A stretch of DNA of 48,795 nt from Rhodospirillaceae bacterium (GCA_018702955.1 JABJEK010000092.1:1-48795); one strand, 5' to 3'; shown: positions 9,377 to 18,333, counted from the first letter of the stretch. Program-made: numbers and translations. Notes: generated by a model not told the origin, from the sequence alone.

Positions 9377-10662
9377 CGGCAGTACATGATATTTCGGCGG
9401 ATGCCGCCGACATTCGCGCATTGATGCAAGGCATTGGTGCGGCAGCGAAGGCGGCTGCGCTCGAGTTGGCGTCGGCCACGCCGGAGTCCAAGAACGTCGC
9501 GCTGCATGCCGCGTCGACGGCCATTCGCGCACGCAAGGACGAAATTCTGGCGGCGAATGCCAATGATGTCGCGCGCGCCGAAGGCAACGGTGTGAAGGGA
9601 TCCTTCCTCGATCGCCTGATCCTGAACGAAGACCGAATCGAAGGCATGGCAAAGGGCCTGGAGGAGGTCGCCGCGCTGGACGACCCTATCGGTACGGTCC
9701 TGGCGGAGTGGGACCGGCCAAACGGATTACGGATCGCGCGGGTTCGTGTGCCGCTGGGTGTGATCGGTGTGATCTATGAATCGCGTCCGAACGTCACCGC
9801 AGATGCGGGCGGATTGTGCCTCAAGGCCGGAAATGCGGCGATCCTGCGTGGCGGCTCGGAAAGCTTTGACTCGTCGAACGTGATTTTGTCCTGCTTACAG
9901 GATGGTCTGCGCGCAGCCGGATTGCCCGAGGCGGCGATCCAGGCCCCGCCGACGACGGACCGGGAGGCCGTGGGCGCGATGCTCACAATGGTCGACTTTA
10001 TCGATGTGATCGTGCCGCGTGGCGGCAAGTCACTGATCGAACGGGTCCAGACGGAAAGCCGAATTCCCGTGTTCGCCCATCTCGAAGGTCTTTGCCACAC
10101 TTATGTGCATGGCGCTGCCGACCCGCAGATGGCCCGCGATATCGTGCTCAACGCCAAGATGCGCCGCACCGGTATCTGCGGCGCGACCGAGACCGTGTTG
10201 ATCGACCGTTCGGTGGCTTCGGACCTGCTGGGACCCATCGTTGACGATCTCGTCGATGCCGGGTGCGAAGTGCGCGGCGATACGGCGGCGCGCGATATCG
10301 ACGATCGGATCGTCCCGGCCAACGATGCCGACTGGGATACGGAGTATCTCGATGCCATCGTTTCGGTTCGTGTGGTCGATGGCGTCGAGGCGGCCATCGA
10401 TCATGTGAATAGCCATGGTTCGAACCACACCGATGCGATCGTGACGTCGGATAGCGATGTGGCGGAGCGTTTCCTGGCGCGCATCGACAGCGGCATCGTC
10501 TTGCACAACGCGTCGACGCAATTTGCCGACGGAGGCGAGTTCGGCATGGGTGCCGAGATCGGTATTTCGACGGGCAAGATGCATGCACGTGGCCCAGTCG
10601 GAGCTGAGCAATTGACCAGCTATAAATACGTGGTGCGTGGCGCCGGACAGACCCGACCCTGA
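9373..10662 (+). CDS. proA: Glutamate-5-semialdehyde dehydrogenase (gamma-glutamyl phosphate reductase)
   Basis: The 429-residue NADPH-dependent reductase carries out the second step of proline synthesis, using the product of ProB. It belongs to the aldehyde dehydrogenase fold: [13 protein letters not shown] (about 134-146) and [14 protein letters not shown] lead to the catalytic Cys269 in [20 protein letters not shown] near 214 and [20 protein letters not shown] at the C-terminus are diagnostic. The ATG at 9373 has GGAG 7 bases upstream and overlaps the mini-ORF stop. nadD follows after 5 bases. Confidence 0.97.
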   Translation: MTAVHDISADAADIRALMQGIGAAAKAAALELASATPESKNVALHAASTAIRARKDEILAANANDVARAEGNGVKGSFLDRLILNEDRIEGMAKGLEEVAALDDPIGTVLAEWDRPNGLRIARVRVPLGVIGVIYESRPNVTADAGGLCLKAGNAAILRGGSESFDSSNVILSCLQDGLRAAGLPEAAIQAPPTTDREAVGAMLTMVDFIDVIVPRGGKSLIERVQTESRIPVFAHLEGLCHTYVHGAADPQMARDIVLNAKMRRTGICGATETVLIDRSVASDLLGPIVDDLVDAGCEVRGDTAARDIDDRIVPANDADWDTEYLDAIVSVRVVDGVEAAIDHVNSHGSNHTDAIVTSDSDVAERFLARIDSGIVLHNASTQFADGGEFGMGAEIGISTGKMHARGPVGAEQLTSYKYVVRGAGQTRP

Positions 10663-10667
10663 CCGCA

Positions 10668-11306
10668 ATGGCGACCTCGGGGAAACAGGTGCGCCGGTCC
10701 GGCAGCTTTCGTCATCGCGGGCGGCGGATCGGTCTGTTGGGCGGGTCTTTCAATCCCGCGCATGACGGACATCGCCATATCAGCCAGCTGGCCCTGGCAA
10801 GACTGGGGCTCGACGAGGTCTGGTGGCTGGTGTCCCCGCAGAACCCGCTCAAGTCCGAAGCCGGGATGGCGCCCTTCGAGTCGCGCCTGGAATCCGCAGA
10901 CCGGATCGCCTGCGACCGGCGTATCCGTGTGTCGGCGATCGAAGCGGAGCTCGGCACGCGCTACACGGCCGATACCCTCAAAGCCCTGCAAAACCGGTAT
11001 CCGGCGGCGCGATTTGTCTGGTTGATGGGGGCCGATAATCTGGTGCAGATATCCCGCTGGCGTGCGTGGACACAAATATTTAATACGATCCCCATTGCCG
11101 TCTTCGCGCGTGATTCATATGATTCGAAGGCGTTGTCGGCACGCGCGTCGGTTCGTTTTGCTCAAGCGCGAATACCGGAACGTGCGGCAAGGTTGTTGCC
11201 CGACGCCGCGCCACCTGCCTGGGTGTTCTTGCGCATCAAGCCGCACCCGGCGACGGCGACGGATATACGGCAGAATGGTGCCTGGCCGGCCATTCACGAA
11301 GGTTGA
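10668..11306 (+). CDS. nadD: Nicotinate-nucleotide adenylyltransferase
   Basis: NadD joins nicotinate mononucleotide and ATP to give deamido-NAD. The 212-residue protein has the nucleotidyl-transferase signature GLLGGSFNPAHDGH (22-35), with the (H/T)xGH-type motif, then WWLVSPQNPLK and the substrate-binding FVWLMGADNLVQISRW near 120. The first 20 residues are basic and not part of the fold; a later start is possible, but none has a better ribosome site. It lies between proA and rsfS, a common alphaproteobacterial order. Confidence 0.95.
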   Translation: MATSGKQVRRSGSFRHRGRRIGLLGGSFNPAHDGHRHISQLALARLGLDEVWWLVSPQNPLKSEAGMAPFESRLESADRIACDRRIRVSAIEAELGTRYTADTLKALQNRYPAARFVWLMGADNLVQISRWRAWTQIFNTIPIAVFARDSYDSKALSARASVRFAQARIPERAARLLPDAAPPAWVFLRIKPHPATATDIRQNGAWPAIHEG

Positions 11307-11308
11307 AC

Positions 11309-11329
11309 GCAGCGGGCAGTCCCGCCTGC
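11309..11329 (+). promoter_or_regulatory. Hairpin ahead of rsfS
   Basis: GCAGCGGG and CCCGCCTGC can pair with one bulged base around the loop CAGT, just after the nadD stop. There is no T-run, so it is not a terminator. It may affect translation of rsfS. Confidence 0.4.
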
Positions 11330-11364
11330 ATCTGGAGGCGTAGTTTGAAAACGAGGAACTCGTT

Positions 11365-11754
11365 ATAGCACGCAAGAAAAAGGCAGCTCCGCAGCCAACA
11401 GCGGAGGCAATCCTGGCCCTTGTCGAGGAATCCCTCGACGAAGACAAGGCCGACGACGTCAAGGTCGTACCTCTCGCCGGAAAATCGGACATCGCGGACT
11501 ACATGGTCGTTGCCAGCGGTACCTCGTCGCGCCGATTGGATTCGATCACCGAGCATCTCATCGCGCGGCTTAAAACGGCAGGCGTAAAGGACACGCACGC
11601 CGAGGGAAGGCGTTCGGGAGAGTGGGTGCTGGTGGATGCAGGCGACGTCATCGTCCACCTGTTCCGGCCGGAATCCCGTGAGCATTATGCGATTGAAAAG
11701 CTGTGGGAAGCCGAATTCGTGGATCGGACCTCGCAGGAATCGGTGCCTGCCTGA
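11365..11754 (+). CDS. rsfS: Ribosome silencing factor RsfS, apparently with an ATA start
   Basis: The frame encodes an RsfS/DUF143 protein that binds L14 and blocks subunit joining. Core motifs are VKVVPLAGKSDIADYMVVAS, RRSGEWVLVDAGDVIVHLF and REHYAIEKLW. The first in-frame ATG (11503) falls inside that core and would remove about a third of the protein. There is an in-frame TAG at 11341 and no ATG, GTG or TTG between it and the core. GAGGAA at 11353-11358 is ideally spaced for ATA at 11365, which would give a 129-residue protein starting (M)ARKKKAAPQ. A 7-codon minicistron (TTG 11345, GGAGG upstream) ends in a TAG that overlaps this ATA. Alternatives are a start at TTG 11345 with a frameshift, or a base error for ATG. 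Function is certain; the start is not. Confidence 0.85.
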   Translation: MARKKKAAPQPTAEAILALVEESLDEDKADDVKVVPLAGKSDIADYMVVASGTSSRRLDSITEHLIARLKTAGVKDTHAEGRRSGEWVLVDAGDVIVHLFRPESREHYAIEKLWEAEFVDRTSQESVPA

Positions 11755-11769
11755 CAGCGGAGGCTGGCA

Positions 11770-12231
11770 TTGCAGATTTTGATTGGCGCGATCGGCCGCC
11801 TGCGGGCGGGCCCCGAGGCAGCCCTCCTTGAACAATTCCAGAAGCGGATCACCGCGTGGCCCATGGAGCTGCGCGAGTTTGAACTGAAGAAAAAAGTCGC
11901 TGCGGATCGCGTATCGGCTGCGGAGGGAGAATTGCTGCTCGCCGCCATTCCCGATGGAGCGCATGTATTCGTTCTTGATGAGACGGGAAAATTGTCGACC
12001 AGCGCGGGTATCGCGCGAGACATCGCAAATCTCCAGGATTCGGGCTGCCGGAACCTTGTATTCCTGATTGGTGGTGCAGACGGACATGGGGATGCCGTGC
12101 GCGCCCGCGCCGACCGAATAATCGCATTCGGGCGCAACACCTGGCCGCATATGCTGATGCGGACCCTGCTTGTTGAACAGGTCTATCGTGCGCAGCAGAT
12201 CATCGCCCGACACCCGTATCATCGGGCTTGA
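11770..12231 (+). CDS. rlmH: 23S rRNA pseudouridine-1915 N3-methyltransferase RlmH
   Basis: This 153-residue SPOUT methyltransferase modifies pseudouridine 1915 in helix 69 of 23S rRNA using S-adenosylmethionine. The knot region shows VFLIGGADGHGD and the C-terminal LRTLLVEQVYRAQQIIARHPYH (here split as RTLLVEQVYRA and HPYH). The length matches the family. The start is TTG at 11770, with GGAGG about 7 bases upstream; no ATG is available at the conserved N-terminus. The gene follows rsfS by 15 bases, the usual rsfS-rlmH pair. Confidence 0.96.
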   Translation: MQILIGAIGRLRAGPEAALLEQFQKRITAWPMELREFELKKKVAADRVSAAEGELLLAAIPDGAHVFVLDETGKLSTSAGIARDIANLQDSGCRNLVFLIGGADGHGDAVRARADRIIAFGRNTWPHMLMRTLLVEQVYRAQQIIARHPYHRA

Positions 12232-12322
12232 TCCCGGTCTTCGTGCGTGACGCTGGCGAACCGGGCTCGAATCGGGCAAAACCACGGGCACGCCTACTGT
12301 TAAACCGCACAGATACAAGGAA

Positions 12323-12970
12323 ATGCGGATGAACTATCTGATCATCATGCGCCACGGCCAGAGCCAGTGGAATCTGGAGAACCGGTTTACCGGTTGGGAG
12401 GACGTCGATCTGACCCCGGCGGGTGAGGACGAGGCGCGTCGCGCCGGTGTGCTGCTCAAGGACTATCCGATCGACGAGGTGTATTCCTCGACCCTGAAAC
12501 GGGCGCAACGAACCGTCGAGATGGCGCTCGATTCGGCCGCTGACGCGGGCGCTGATTTGTCGGCGCTGCGCGCTGGTAACGGCTGGAATATCACCCGCGA
12601 CGATGCGCTGCGCGAACGCCACTATGGTGACCTGGTCGGGTTGAACAAGGCCGAAACAGCCGAGAAATACGGCGACGAGCAAGTGCATCTCTGGCGGCGC
12701 GGTTTTGAAGTGCGCCCTCCCAATGGTGAGAGCCTCGCCGATGTGGTTGAACGGGTTCGCCCCTACTACGAAACCGAAATCGGCCCGCTGGTTCGCACCG
12801 GCAAAAATGTGCTGGTCTCGGCGCATGGCAACAGCCTGCGGGCGCTCCTGCTTATTCTGGGTGAGTATGCTGTCGATGAAATTCCCGGGGTGGAATTGCC
12901 GACCGGCCGACCGCTGGTGTTCGAGTTCGTCGATGGCGTCAAGCAGAAGAGTTACTATCTCGGCGACTAG
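12323..12970 (+). CDS. gpmA: 2,3-bisphosphoglycerate-dependent phosphoglycerate mutase
   Basis: GpmA interconverts 3- and 2-phosphoglycerate in glycolysis and gluconeogenesis. The catalytic RHGQSQWN motif places the phosphorylated His at residue 11. NRFTGWEDVDLTPAG, the acid-base segment ALRERHYGDLVGLNK and LVSAHGNSLRALL complete the active site. At 215 residues it is the short form usual in Alphaproteobacteria (enterobacterial GpmA is about 250). Two in-frame ATGs (12323, 12329) are possible; AGGAA precedes the first. Confidence 0.96.
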   Translation: MRMNYLIIMRHGQSQWNLENRFTGWEDVDLTPAGEDEARRAGVLLKDYPIDEVYSSTLKRAQRTVEMALDSAADAGADLSALRAGNGWNITRDDALRERHYGDLVGLNKAETAEKYGDEQVHLWRRGFEVRPPNGESLADVVERVRPYYETEIGPLVRTGKNVLVSAHGNSLRALLLILGEYAVDEIPGVELPTGRPLVFEFVDGVKQKSYYLGD

Positions 12971-13013
12971 GCAGCGATACGCCGGGGGCCGCACCCTGAG
13001 GGGGGCCGCCGCC

Positions 13014-14285
13014 ATGGCATTTGTCGCTGTCGTTACGGCTGCCGTCGCGACAAATAACGCCGCTGCGCAATCTGGTGAACCCGATGAGGTGCAGGGCCGC
13101 CTCGATTCTGTTCGAGAGGCAATCGAGACAGACCGGAAGTCCGCCGAGGCTCTGGCCCGGGAGGCTGCTGCCCAGGCACGCGAGCTCCAAACCTTGCGTG
13201 CCGAACTTCGCGCCGCGGCACGTGCCGTGCAATCCCATGAAGCCGCCCTCGATACCATCGAATCCGAGCTTGCGGTGCTTCGCGGTGATGCCGCGCGAAA
13301 GGAAGTCGCACTCGAGAGCCGCCGTGCGCAGCTCGGCGGCACGCTGGCCGCGCTGCAACGCTTGTCCTTGCGGCCGACGGCGGCTTTGCTCGTCAGTCCG
13401 GGTGATCCGAATGACGTTGTCCGCAGTGGCTTGCTGTTGCGCACGGCGGTGCCGGAGATTGAACGCCAGGCCCGAATTTTGCGGGACGATATCGCGGAGC
13501 TCGCGGATCTGCGGAAGCGGATTGAGCTTCGTCGCGGCGCCTTGCAGCAGGCGGCGGTCGATCTGAATCGTGATAGGGGTCGGCTGGAAACACTTTCGAA
13601 AACAAAGAATGACATCCTGCAGCAAACACGCGGTGCGCAATCCGAAGCCGACGCGCGCGTCTCTGATCTGCGTCGCGAGGCCCAGACGCTGGAGGAATTG
13701 TTGTCACGTCTGCGTGACGGTACGGCAACCGCAGCGCCTCAGCCGCGACCCCGGCCGGGTTCCGCGCCGGCGGATTTCGTTACGCCGACACTGGCCCCGG
13801 CGGGCCCGTCAATCGCGTCGGCGCGTGGGAACCTGACGCCACCGGCCCATGGACGGGTGGTTCAGGGCTTTGGCGATAAGACAATTGCGGGGCCACGTGC
13901 GCGCGGCGTTACCTGGAAAACCCGTGCTGATGCATCAGTGGTGGCGCCTTGGGATGGCCGTATTGCGTTTGCCGGGCCGTTTCGGCGCTTCGGGCAAATC
14001 TTGATCATCGATCATGGCGAGGGATATCATACACTTATCGCCGGACTGGGGCGTATCGAAGCACAGGTTGGCCAATGGGTCCTCGCGGGAGAACCGCTGG
14101 GCCGCACGGTTGAAGATGCGGATCGCCCTCAGGGCGCCGGCGAGGGCACGAAAAGCGGGGGGCAGGCCGCGAGGGCCGAAGACCGATCGAGCGGATCGAT
14201 GCTCTATGTGGAGCTCCGCCTCGACGGAGAACCGATTAACCCGTTGCCCTGGTTGGCAGCGCAAACGAACAGGACACAAGGCTAA
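13014..14285 (+). CDS. EnvC-like murein hydrolase activator (coiled coil plus degenerate LytM domain)
   Basis: The 423-residue protein has a short hydrophobic leader ending near AAAQ, a long Ala/Arg/Glu-rich coiled coil (about 25-220), a Pro-rich linker and a C-terminal LytM/M23 domain (about 285-415). The metal-binding pattern of active M23 peptidases (HxxxD and HxH) is lost: RGVTWKT replaces HxGxD and HTLIAGL replaces HxHL. That loss is typical of EnvC, which activates amidases at the division septum from the periplasm rather than cutting peptidoglycan itself. The start at 13014 has a GAGGGG site; longer in-frame starts overlap gpmA. Its stop TAA overlaps the ctpA ATG by one base. Confidence 0.88.
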   Translation: MAFVAVVTAAVATNNAAAQSGEPDEVQGRLDSVREAIETDRKSAEALAREAAAQARELQTLRAELRAAARAVQSHEAALDTIESELAVLRGDAARKEVALESRRAQLGGTLAALQRLSLRPTAALLVSPGDPNDVVRSGLLLRTAVPEIERQARILRDDIAELADLRKRIELRRGALQQAAVDLNRDRGRLETLSKTKNDILQQTRGAQSEADARVSDLRREAQTLEELLSRLRDGTATAAPQPRPRPGSAPADFVTPTLAPAGPSIASARGNLTPPAHGRVVQGFGDKTIAGPRARGVTWKTRADASVVAPWDGRIAFAGPFRRFGQILIIDHGEGYHTLIAGLGRIEAQVGQWVLAGEPLGRTVEDADRPQGAGEGTKSGGQAARAEDRSSGSMLYVELRLDGEPINPLPWLAAQTNRTQG

Positions 14286-15553
14286 TGCGCAAACTACTCA
14301 CCGCGTTCGCATTCTCGGCAATACTCACTGCCGTTCCCGCCGCTGCGATTGCTGCGGATTCCGACGAGGAAACGTTTCGCCAACTCGAATTGTTCGGCGA
14401 CATCTTCGAGCGGGTGCGTTCCCAGTATGTCGACGAGACGGAAGACGGGGATCTCATTGAGGCCGCGATCAACGGCATGCTGCAGTCCCTTGACCCCCAC
14501 TCGAGTTATCTGAATGAGGACAACTTTCGCGACATGCAGGTGCAGACCCGCGGCGAGTTCGGCGGTCTGGGCATCGAAGTAACCATGGAACAGGGATTTG
14601 TCCGGGTGGTTTCGCCCATCGACGAGACCCCGGCGGCACGCGCAGGTATTGAGGCGGGTGATTTCATCACCCATCTGGATGGAGAGACAGTGCTCGGGCT
14701 CACCCTTTCGGAAGCGGTCGATAAGATGCGCGGCCGGATCGGGTCCGATATTGAGCTGACGATCCGGCGCGAAGGCATGGATCCCTTTGATGTTGCGGTC
14801 ACCCGCGACGTCGTCCGTATCAAATCGGTGCGCAGCCGGGTCGAGGGCAAGGTTGGGTATGTCCGTATTACGACATTCAACGAGCAGACCAACGACGGCC
14901 TGGAGGCCGCCATGGCCGACATCAAGCAGGAGCTGGGGGACGAGCTGATCGGTGTCGTTCTCGATCTGCGGCGCAATCCGGGCGGCTTGCTCAATCAGGC
15001 CGTGATGGTGTCCGACGCATTTTTGGATCGAGGCGAGATTGTCTCGACCCGGGGGCGCGAGAACGACGACTCGCAACGCTTCAATGCGCGCGACGGCGAT
15101 CTGGCCGGCGGTCTGCCGATGGTGGTTTTGATCAACCGTGGCTCTGCCTCTGCGTCGGAAATTGTGGCCGGTGCGCTGCAGGATCACAAGCGCGCGGTCA
15201 TCATGGGAACCGAGAGCTTCGGCAAGGGGTCTGTGCAGACGATCATGCCCATTCCCGGACACGGCGCGATGCGCCTGACGACGGCGGCCTATTTCACACC
15301 AAGCGGGCGCTCGATTCAGCAGACGGGTATCACGCCGGACATCACGGTCGAGCAGGCCAAGATCGAGACCCAGGATGCGCAGCAGGGACCGCGTGAGCGT
15401 GACCTGCGTAATGCGCGCGACAATGAAGGACTGGATAGCGATGGCGACGCCGACGGAGTTGTGGAGACAACTGCACAGCAGGATTATCAGCTTGCCCGGG
15501 CGCTCGATCTCCTGAAGGGTATCGCAACCTATAATGTTCGGGCGACGAACTAG
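14285..15553 (+). CDS. ctpA: C-terminal processing peptidase (S41 family)
   Basis: The 422-residue periplasmic serine protease has a signal peptide (1 to about 24, ending AIAAD), a PDZ domain (about 85-170, with GGLGIEV and AGIEAGDFITHLDG) and the S41 catalytic domain. The Ser289-Lys314 dyad is visible in NRGSASASEIVAGALQD and SFGKGSVQT. Such proteases process or degrade periplasmic proteins with nonpolar C-termini and can control cell-wall hydrolases. The 1-base overlap with the envC-like gene and the tight spacing to the next gene suggest a common role in envelope remodelling; that is inference. Confidence 0.96.
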   Translation: MRKLLTAFAFSAILTAVPAAAIAADSDEETFRQLELFGDIFERVRSQYVDETEDGDLIEAAINGMLQSLDPHSSYLNEDNFRDMQVQTRGEFGGLGIEVTMEQGFVRVVSPIDETPAARAGIEAGDFITHLDGETVLGLTLSEAVDKMRGRIGSDIELTIRREGMDPFDVAVTRDVVRIKSVRSRVEGKVGYVRITTFNEQTNDGLEAAMADIKQELGDELIGVVLDLRRNPGGLLNQAVMVSDAFLDRGEIVSTRGRENDDSQRFNARDGDLAGGLPMVVLINRGSASASEIVAGALQDHKRAVIMGTESFGKGSVQTIMPIPGHGAMRLTTAAYFTPSGRSIQQTGITPDITVEQAKIETQDAQQGPRERDLRNARDNEGLDSDGDADGVVETTAQQDYQLARALDLLKGIATYNVRATN

Positions 15554-15587
15554 GCAAACGGGCGCGTCTCGGGGTACGGATCAAGGT

Positions 15588-16892
15588 ATGAGCGAGGAAT
15601 TCGGCGAACCGGCGTTCCGATTGAACTGGCGTGTTCTCCTGCCGTCCGTACTCGCCCTCACGCTTTTTGTCGTGCTGGCCGGGTTGATTGCAGCCGTTGC
15701 CATTGGCATTACGGCCGATCCGCCGGAAGCGCCGGAGGTCGCGGCGACGACGCCGTCCGACCCAGCACCGGAAGCGCATGCGGGACGGGGTGAGGCCGAA
15801 GACGTCGCCACGTCACCGCCCACCGAACCGGAACCAGCCGAAAACACCGGAGGATCACATCCCGCCGGTGCAGATGAGGCAACGTCTGAAACTGCATCGA
15901 CACAGACTGACGAACCGGTGCCCGCACCGCCTGTAATGCCCACGCTCGAAGCGGCCCCGGCCACTGAGCCGGTGACTGAAACCCCGACCGAAACGGCCGC
16001 CGTGCCACCGCCGGCGCCCAAAGTGGAGTCACCGCAACCGGCAGTGCCGCAAGTGCCGCAGCTACCTGTGCAAACCGGGCGTGGACTTCAACCGGCCCCG
16101 GATCCGGCGCTGATAGAGCAGTCGAGTTTTGGTCCGTTGCCGAAGATCGGCGCAAACGGACGCGAGCCGTGGCAGGCCTATGCGCGCCCGGTCAAAAGTG
16201 GCGATAACCGCCCCCGTGTCGCCGTTATTCTCAGTGGGCTAGGGCTCTCGAGTGCGGCGACGGAAGCCGCGATTCAGGGCTTGCCGGGTGAAGTAACGCT
16301 GGCGTTTCAGCCTTTTGCCGACAACATCCAGCAATGGATCAGGCTCGCCCGCGCGGCAGGGCACGAGGTATTGCTTAATCTTCCCATGGAACCTGTCGAC
16401 TTCCCGGCGAACGACCCGGGGCCGCGTGCGCTGTTTGTGACCCTGTCACCCGAAGAAAACGAGGAGCGGCTGCGTTGGGCGCTGTCGCGCGTGACCGGTT
16501 ATGTGGGGGTGGTCAACCATATGGGGTCGCGGTTTACGACGTCGCGTGAATCGATGCAGCCCATACTGGCCGAGATCAAGGCGCGGGGGCTGCTTTATGT
16601 CGATGCGCGCTCGTCGGCGCGCAGTATCGCCACCGTGATGGCGTCGCAAATGCAGGTTCCCCGTGCAATCAATGATCGTTTTCTGGATTCGCGCGAGGTC
16701 TCCCGCGTGACCATCGATGCGCGGCTCATTGAACTCGAGAGGATTGCCAAGGATGCGGGTGTCTCGATCGCCATCGGGCAGGCATTCCCCGTTACGATCG
16801 AGCGTGTCCGTGAATGGGCACAGACGCTGGAAAGCAAGGGCCTTGCCCTGGTGCCGGTGTCTGCGGTGGTAAATGCCCAGGCCGACCGGTGA
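15588..16892 (+). CDS. Divergent polysaccharide deacetylase (DUF610/YibQ family) with membrane anchor
   Basis: The 434-residue protein has one membrane helix (about 15-40), a long Pro/Glu/Thr/Ala-rich linker (about 45-185) and a C-terminal divergent polysaccharide deacetylase domain (about 205-430). Motifs include PRVAVILSGLGLS, LNLPMEP, VGVVNHMGSRFT and YVDARSSARS. The domain is predicted to face the periplasm and may act on cell-wall glycans; no activity is assured. The ATG at 15588 is chosen because an earlier in-frame ATG overlaps ctpA and lacks a ribosome site. Its stop overlaps the rppH GTG by 4 bases (GTGA). Confidence 0.9.
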   Translation: MSEEFGEPAFRLNWRVLLPSVLALTLFVVLAGLIAAVAIGITADPPEAPEVAATTPSDPAPEAHAGRGEAEDVATSPPTEPEPAENTGGSHPAGADEATSETASTQTDEPVPAPPVMPTLEAAPATEPVTETPTETAAVPPPAPKVESPQPAVPQVPQLPVQTGRGLQPAPDPALIEQSSFGPLPKIGANGREPWQAYARPVKSGDNRPRVAVILSGLGLSSAATEAAIQGLPGEVTLAFQPFADNIQQWIRLARAAGHEVLLNLPMEPVDFPANDPGPRALFVTLSPEENEERLRWALSRVTGYVGVVNHMGSRFTTSRESMQPILAEIKARGLLYVDARSSARSIATVMASQMQVPRAINDRFLDSREVSRVTIDARLIELERIAKDAGVSIAIGQAFPVTIERVREWAQTLESKGLALVPVSAVVNAQADR

Positions 16893-17377
16893 GCGCATTA
16901 ATTGCGAGCGACGTCGACGCAGAATTCTACCGGCCGTGTGTCGGGATTATGTTGGTGAGTGCCGAGGGTCGAGTATGGGTTGGTGAACGCCATGATTTTC
17001 CCGGGGCGTGGCAGATGCCCCAGGGGGGGATCGATGCCGGCGAGGCACCGCGCGTGGCAGCCCTGCGGGAATTGATCGAGGAAACCAGTGTCTCGAACGT
17101 CTCTTTTCTGGCCGAGGCGCCGGACTGGTTGAAGTATGATTTGCCGCCGGACCTGGCTGGGCGGGCCTGGAAGGGGCGCTGGCGTGGCCAGATGCAGAAA
17201 TGGTTTGCCTTCCGCCATCTCGGCAATGATTCCGACATCGATGTGAGTGGCGTGGAATCACCCGAATTCGACCGCTGGCGATGGGTCGACCTTGACGAAG
17301 TGCCGCGACTTATCGTTGATTTCAAACGTCCGTTATATGAAGCCTTGGTCGAGACCTTCCGGCCTCATATCGCCTGA
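16889..17377 (+). CDS. rppH: RNA pyrophosphohydrolase (Nudix)
   Basis: RppH removes pyrophosphate from the 5' end of primary transcripts and so opens them to RNase E. The 162-residue protein has the Nudix box GGIDAGEAPRVAALRELIEE (about 46-65) and the flanking YRPCVGIMLV and WQMPQGG typical of RppH. The GTG at 16889 overlaps the preceding TGA. A longer in-frame ORF from 16814 runs inside the deacetylase gene and is rejected. The last 13 bases overlap the convergent ferritin-like gene. Confidence 0.95.
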   Translation: MSALIASDVDAEFYRPCVGIMLVSAEGRVWVGERHDFPGAWQMPQGGIDAGEAPRVAALRELIEETSVSNVSFLAEAPDWLKYDLPPDLAGRAWKGRWRGQMQKWFAFRHLGNDSDIDVSGVESPEFDRWRWVDLDEVPRLIVDFKRPLYEALVETFRPHIA

Positions 17378-18213
17378 GTGCCGGCGGTTGCCGGTTCGTC
17401 GCGATTGTTGGCGCGCAAATTCATGAACCAGCAAGTCACGCGCGCTATCCAGTTGGCGATCTTGCCATGTGGCGAAAAGCCCACGGCCTTGAAGATCAGC
17501 ATCACAGCGCGTTCCACATGGTGGGTCTCGTAAAACCCGCAGGCGCGGGACATATAGGCGCGAATGCAGCGCTTGCGGTCATACGGCTCGCCATTGTTGT
17601 TGGCAGCGTAATAGGCATAGGCGAGTTCGTCGTCCTCGCTCTCGCCGATCCGGCCGATCCCGACCATCAGGCGTTTGATCTTCCCCAACCGTTCGATCGT
17701 CCGGTAGCGCTCCATATGGGTATAGAAGAGCTTGTAGTGGCGAATTTCGTCCAGCGCGATCCGGCGGCAAATTTCCCGCATCACGGGTTCGTCGGTCGCC
17801 TCGCGCAAGGCGGTGTAATAGGACGAGGTGCCAACCTCCACCATGCAGCGTGCGACCAACTCGCCGCAGCGTGTGCCGCGGACTGATTCTTCCGCTGCCA
17901 CGGGCAGCTGAATTCTCTCCGAGAAATCGGCGAACCGGGTTTTGAAATCAAATTCGGGGTCGGCCATCTGGGCCCAGCGGGACAGCACCTCGCCGTGCTG
18001 AACTTCTTCGAGAGACCAGCGTCGCGCGGCGTCCTGAAAATCCGGATCGTCGTTGAAGACGTTGCACAGATAGTCGGCGTAGGTGTTGCCATTATACTCG
18101 ACCATCGCCGCGGCTTTGACGATACGCAGCATCTCCGGATCAACCTTCGTCGGATCGAACTGATCCCACGGGATGTCTTCAGGCGTCCAATGTCGGCTCT
18201 GATCTTCGATCAT
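17365..18213 (-). CDS. Ferritin-like di-iron domain protein
   Basis: The 282-residue protein has the two-fold pattern of a four-helix-bundle di-iron site: Glu39 then E70-xx-H73 (EEVQHGE), and Glu126 then E156-xx-H159 (DEIRHYK). This matches the ferritin-like superfamily (rubrerythrin, desaturase-like), but I cannot place it in a named enzyme family. The C-terminal 100 residues, with an Arg/Cys-rich GFYETHHVERAVML segment and a hydrophobic IANWIARVTCWFMNL, may be membrane-associated. A redox or acyl-chain oxidation role is possible. The gene is convergent with rppH (13-base overlap) and follows the ATP synthase operon on the same strand, but with its own promoter. Confidence 0.85.
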   Translation of the reverse strand: MIEDQSRHWTPEDIPWDQFDPTKVDPEMLRIVKAAAMVEYNGNTYADYLCNVFNDDPDFQDAARRWSLEEVQHGEVLSRWAQMADPEFDFKTRFADFSERIQLPVAAEESVRGTRCGELVARCMVEVGTSSYYTALREATDEPVMREICRRIALDEIRHYKLFYTHMERYRTIERLGKIKRLMVGIGRIGESEDDELAYAYYAANNNGEPYDRKRCIRAYMSRACGFYETHHVERAVMLIFKAVGFSPHGKIANWIARVTCWFMNLRANNRDEPATAGTQAI

Positions 18214-18259
18214 GACGTCACATCAACGATTGGTATGCGAATCCAATATCCGCGACACC

Positions 18260-18291
18260 ATTATATATCGTCGGTTTCGTCGTGCAGTCAA
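18260..18291 (-). promoter_or_regulatory. Sigma70-type promoter for the ferritin-like gene
   Basis: Minus strand: TTGACT (18286-18291), an 18-base spacer, then TATATA, which overlaps TATAAT (18260-18267). It lies in the 120-base gap between atpC and the ferritin-like gene, so that gene need not depend on the atp promoter. Confidence 0.65.
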
Positions 18292-18333
18292 AACCCTGTG
18301 CACAGAAGTGCGAATTAGGGCAAGTGCTTGAAT

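Noticed and set aside
11503..11754. rsfS starting at its first ATG
   Set aside because: This ATG lies inside the conserved core and would remove the segment VKVVPLAGKSDIADY.
14294..15262. A 322-codon minus-strand frame across ctpA
   Set aside because: It mirrors the conserved S41 protease and has no motif of its own.
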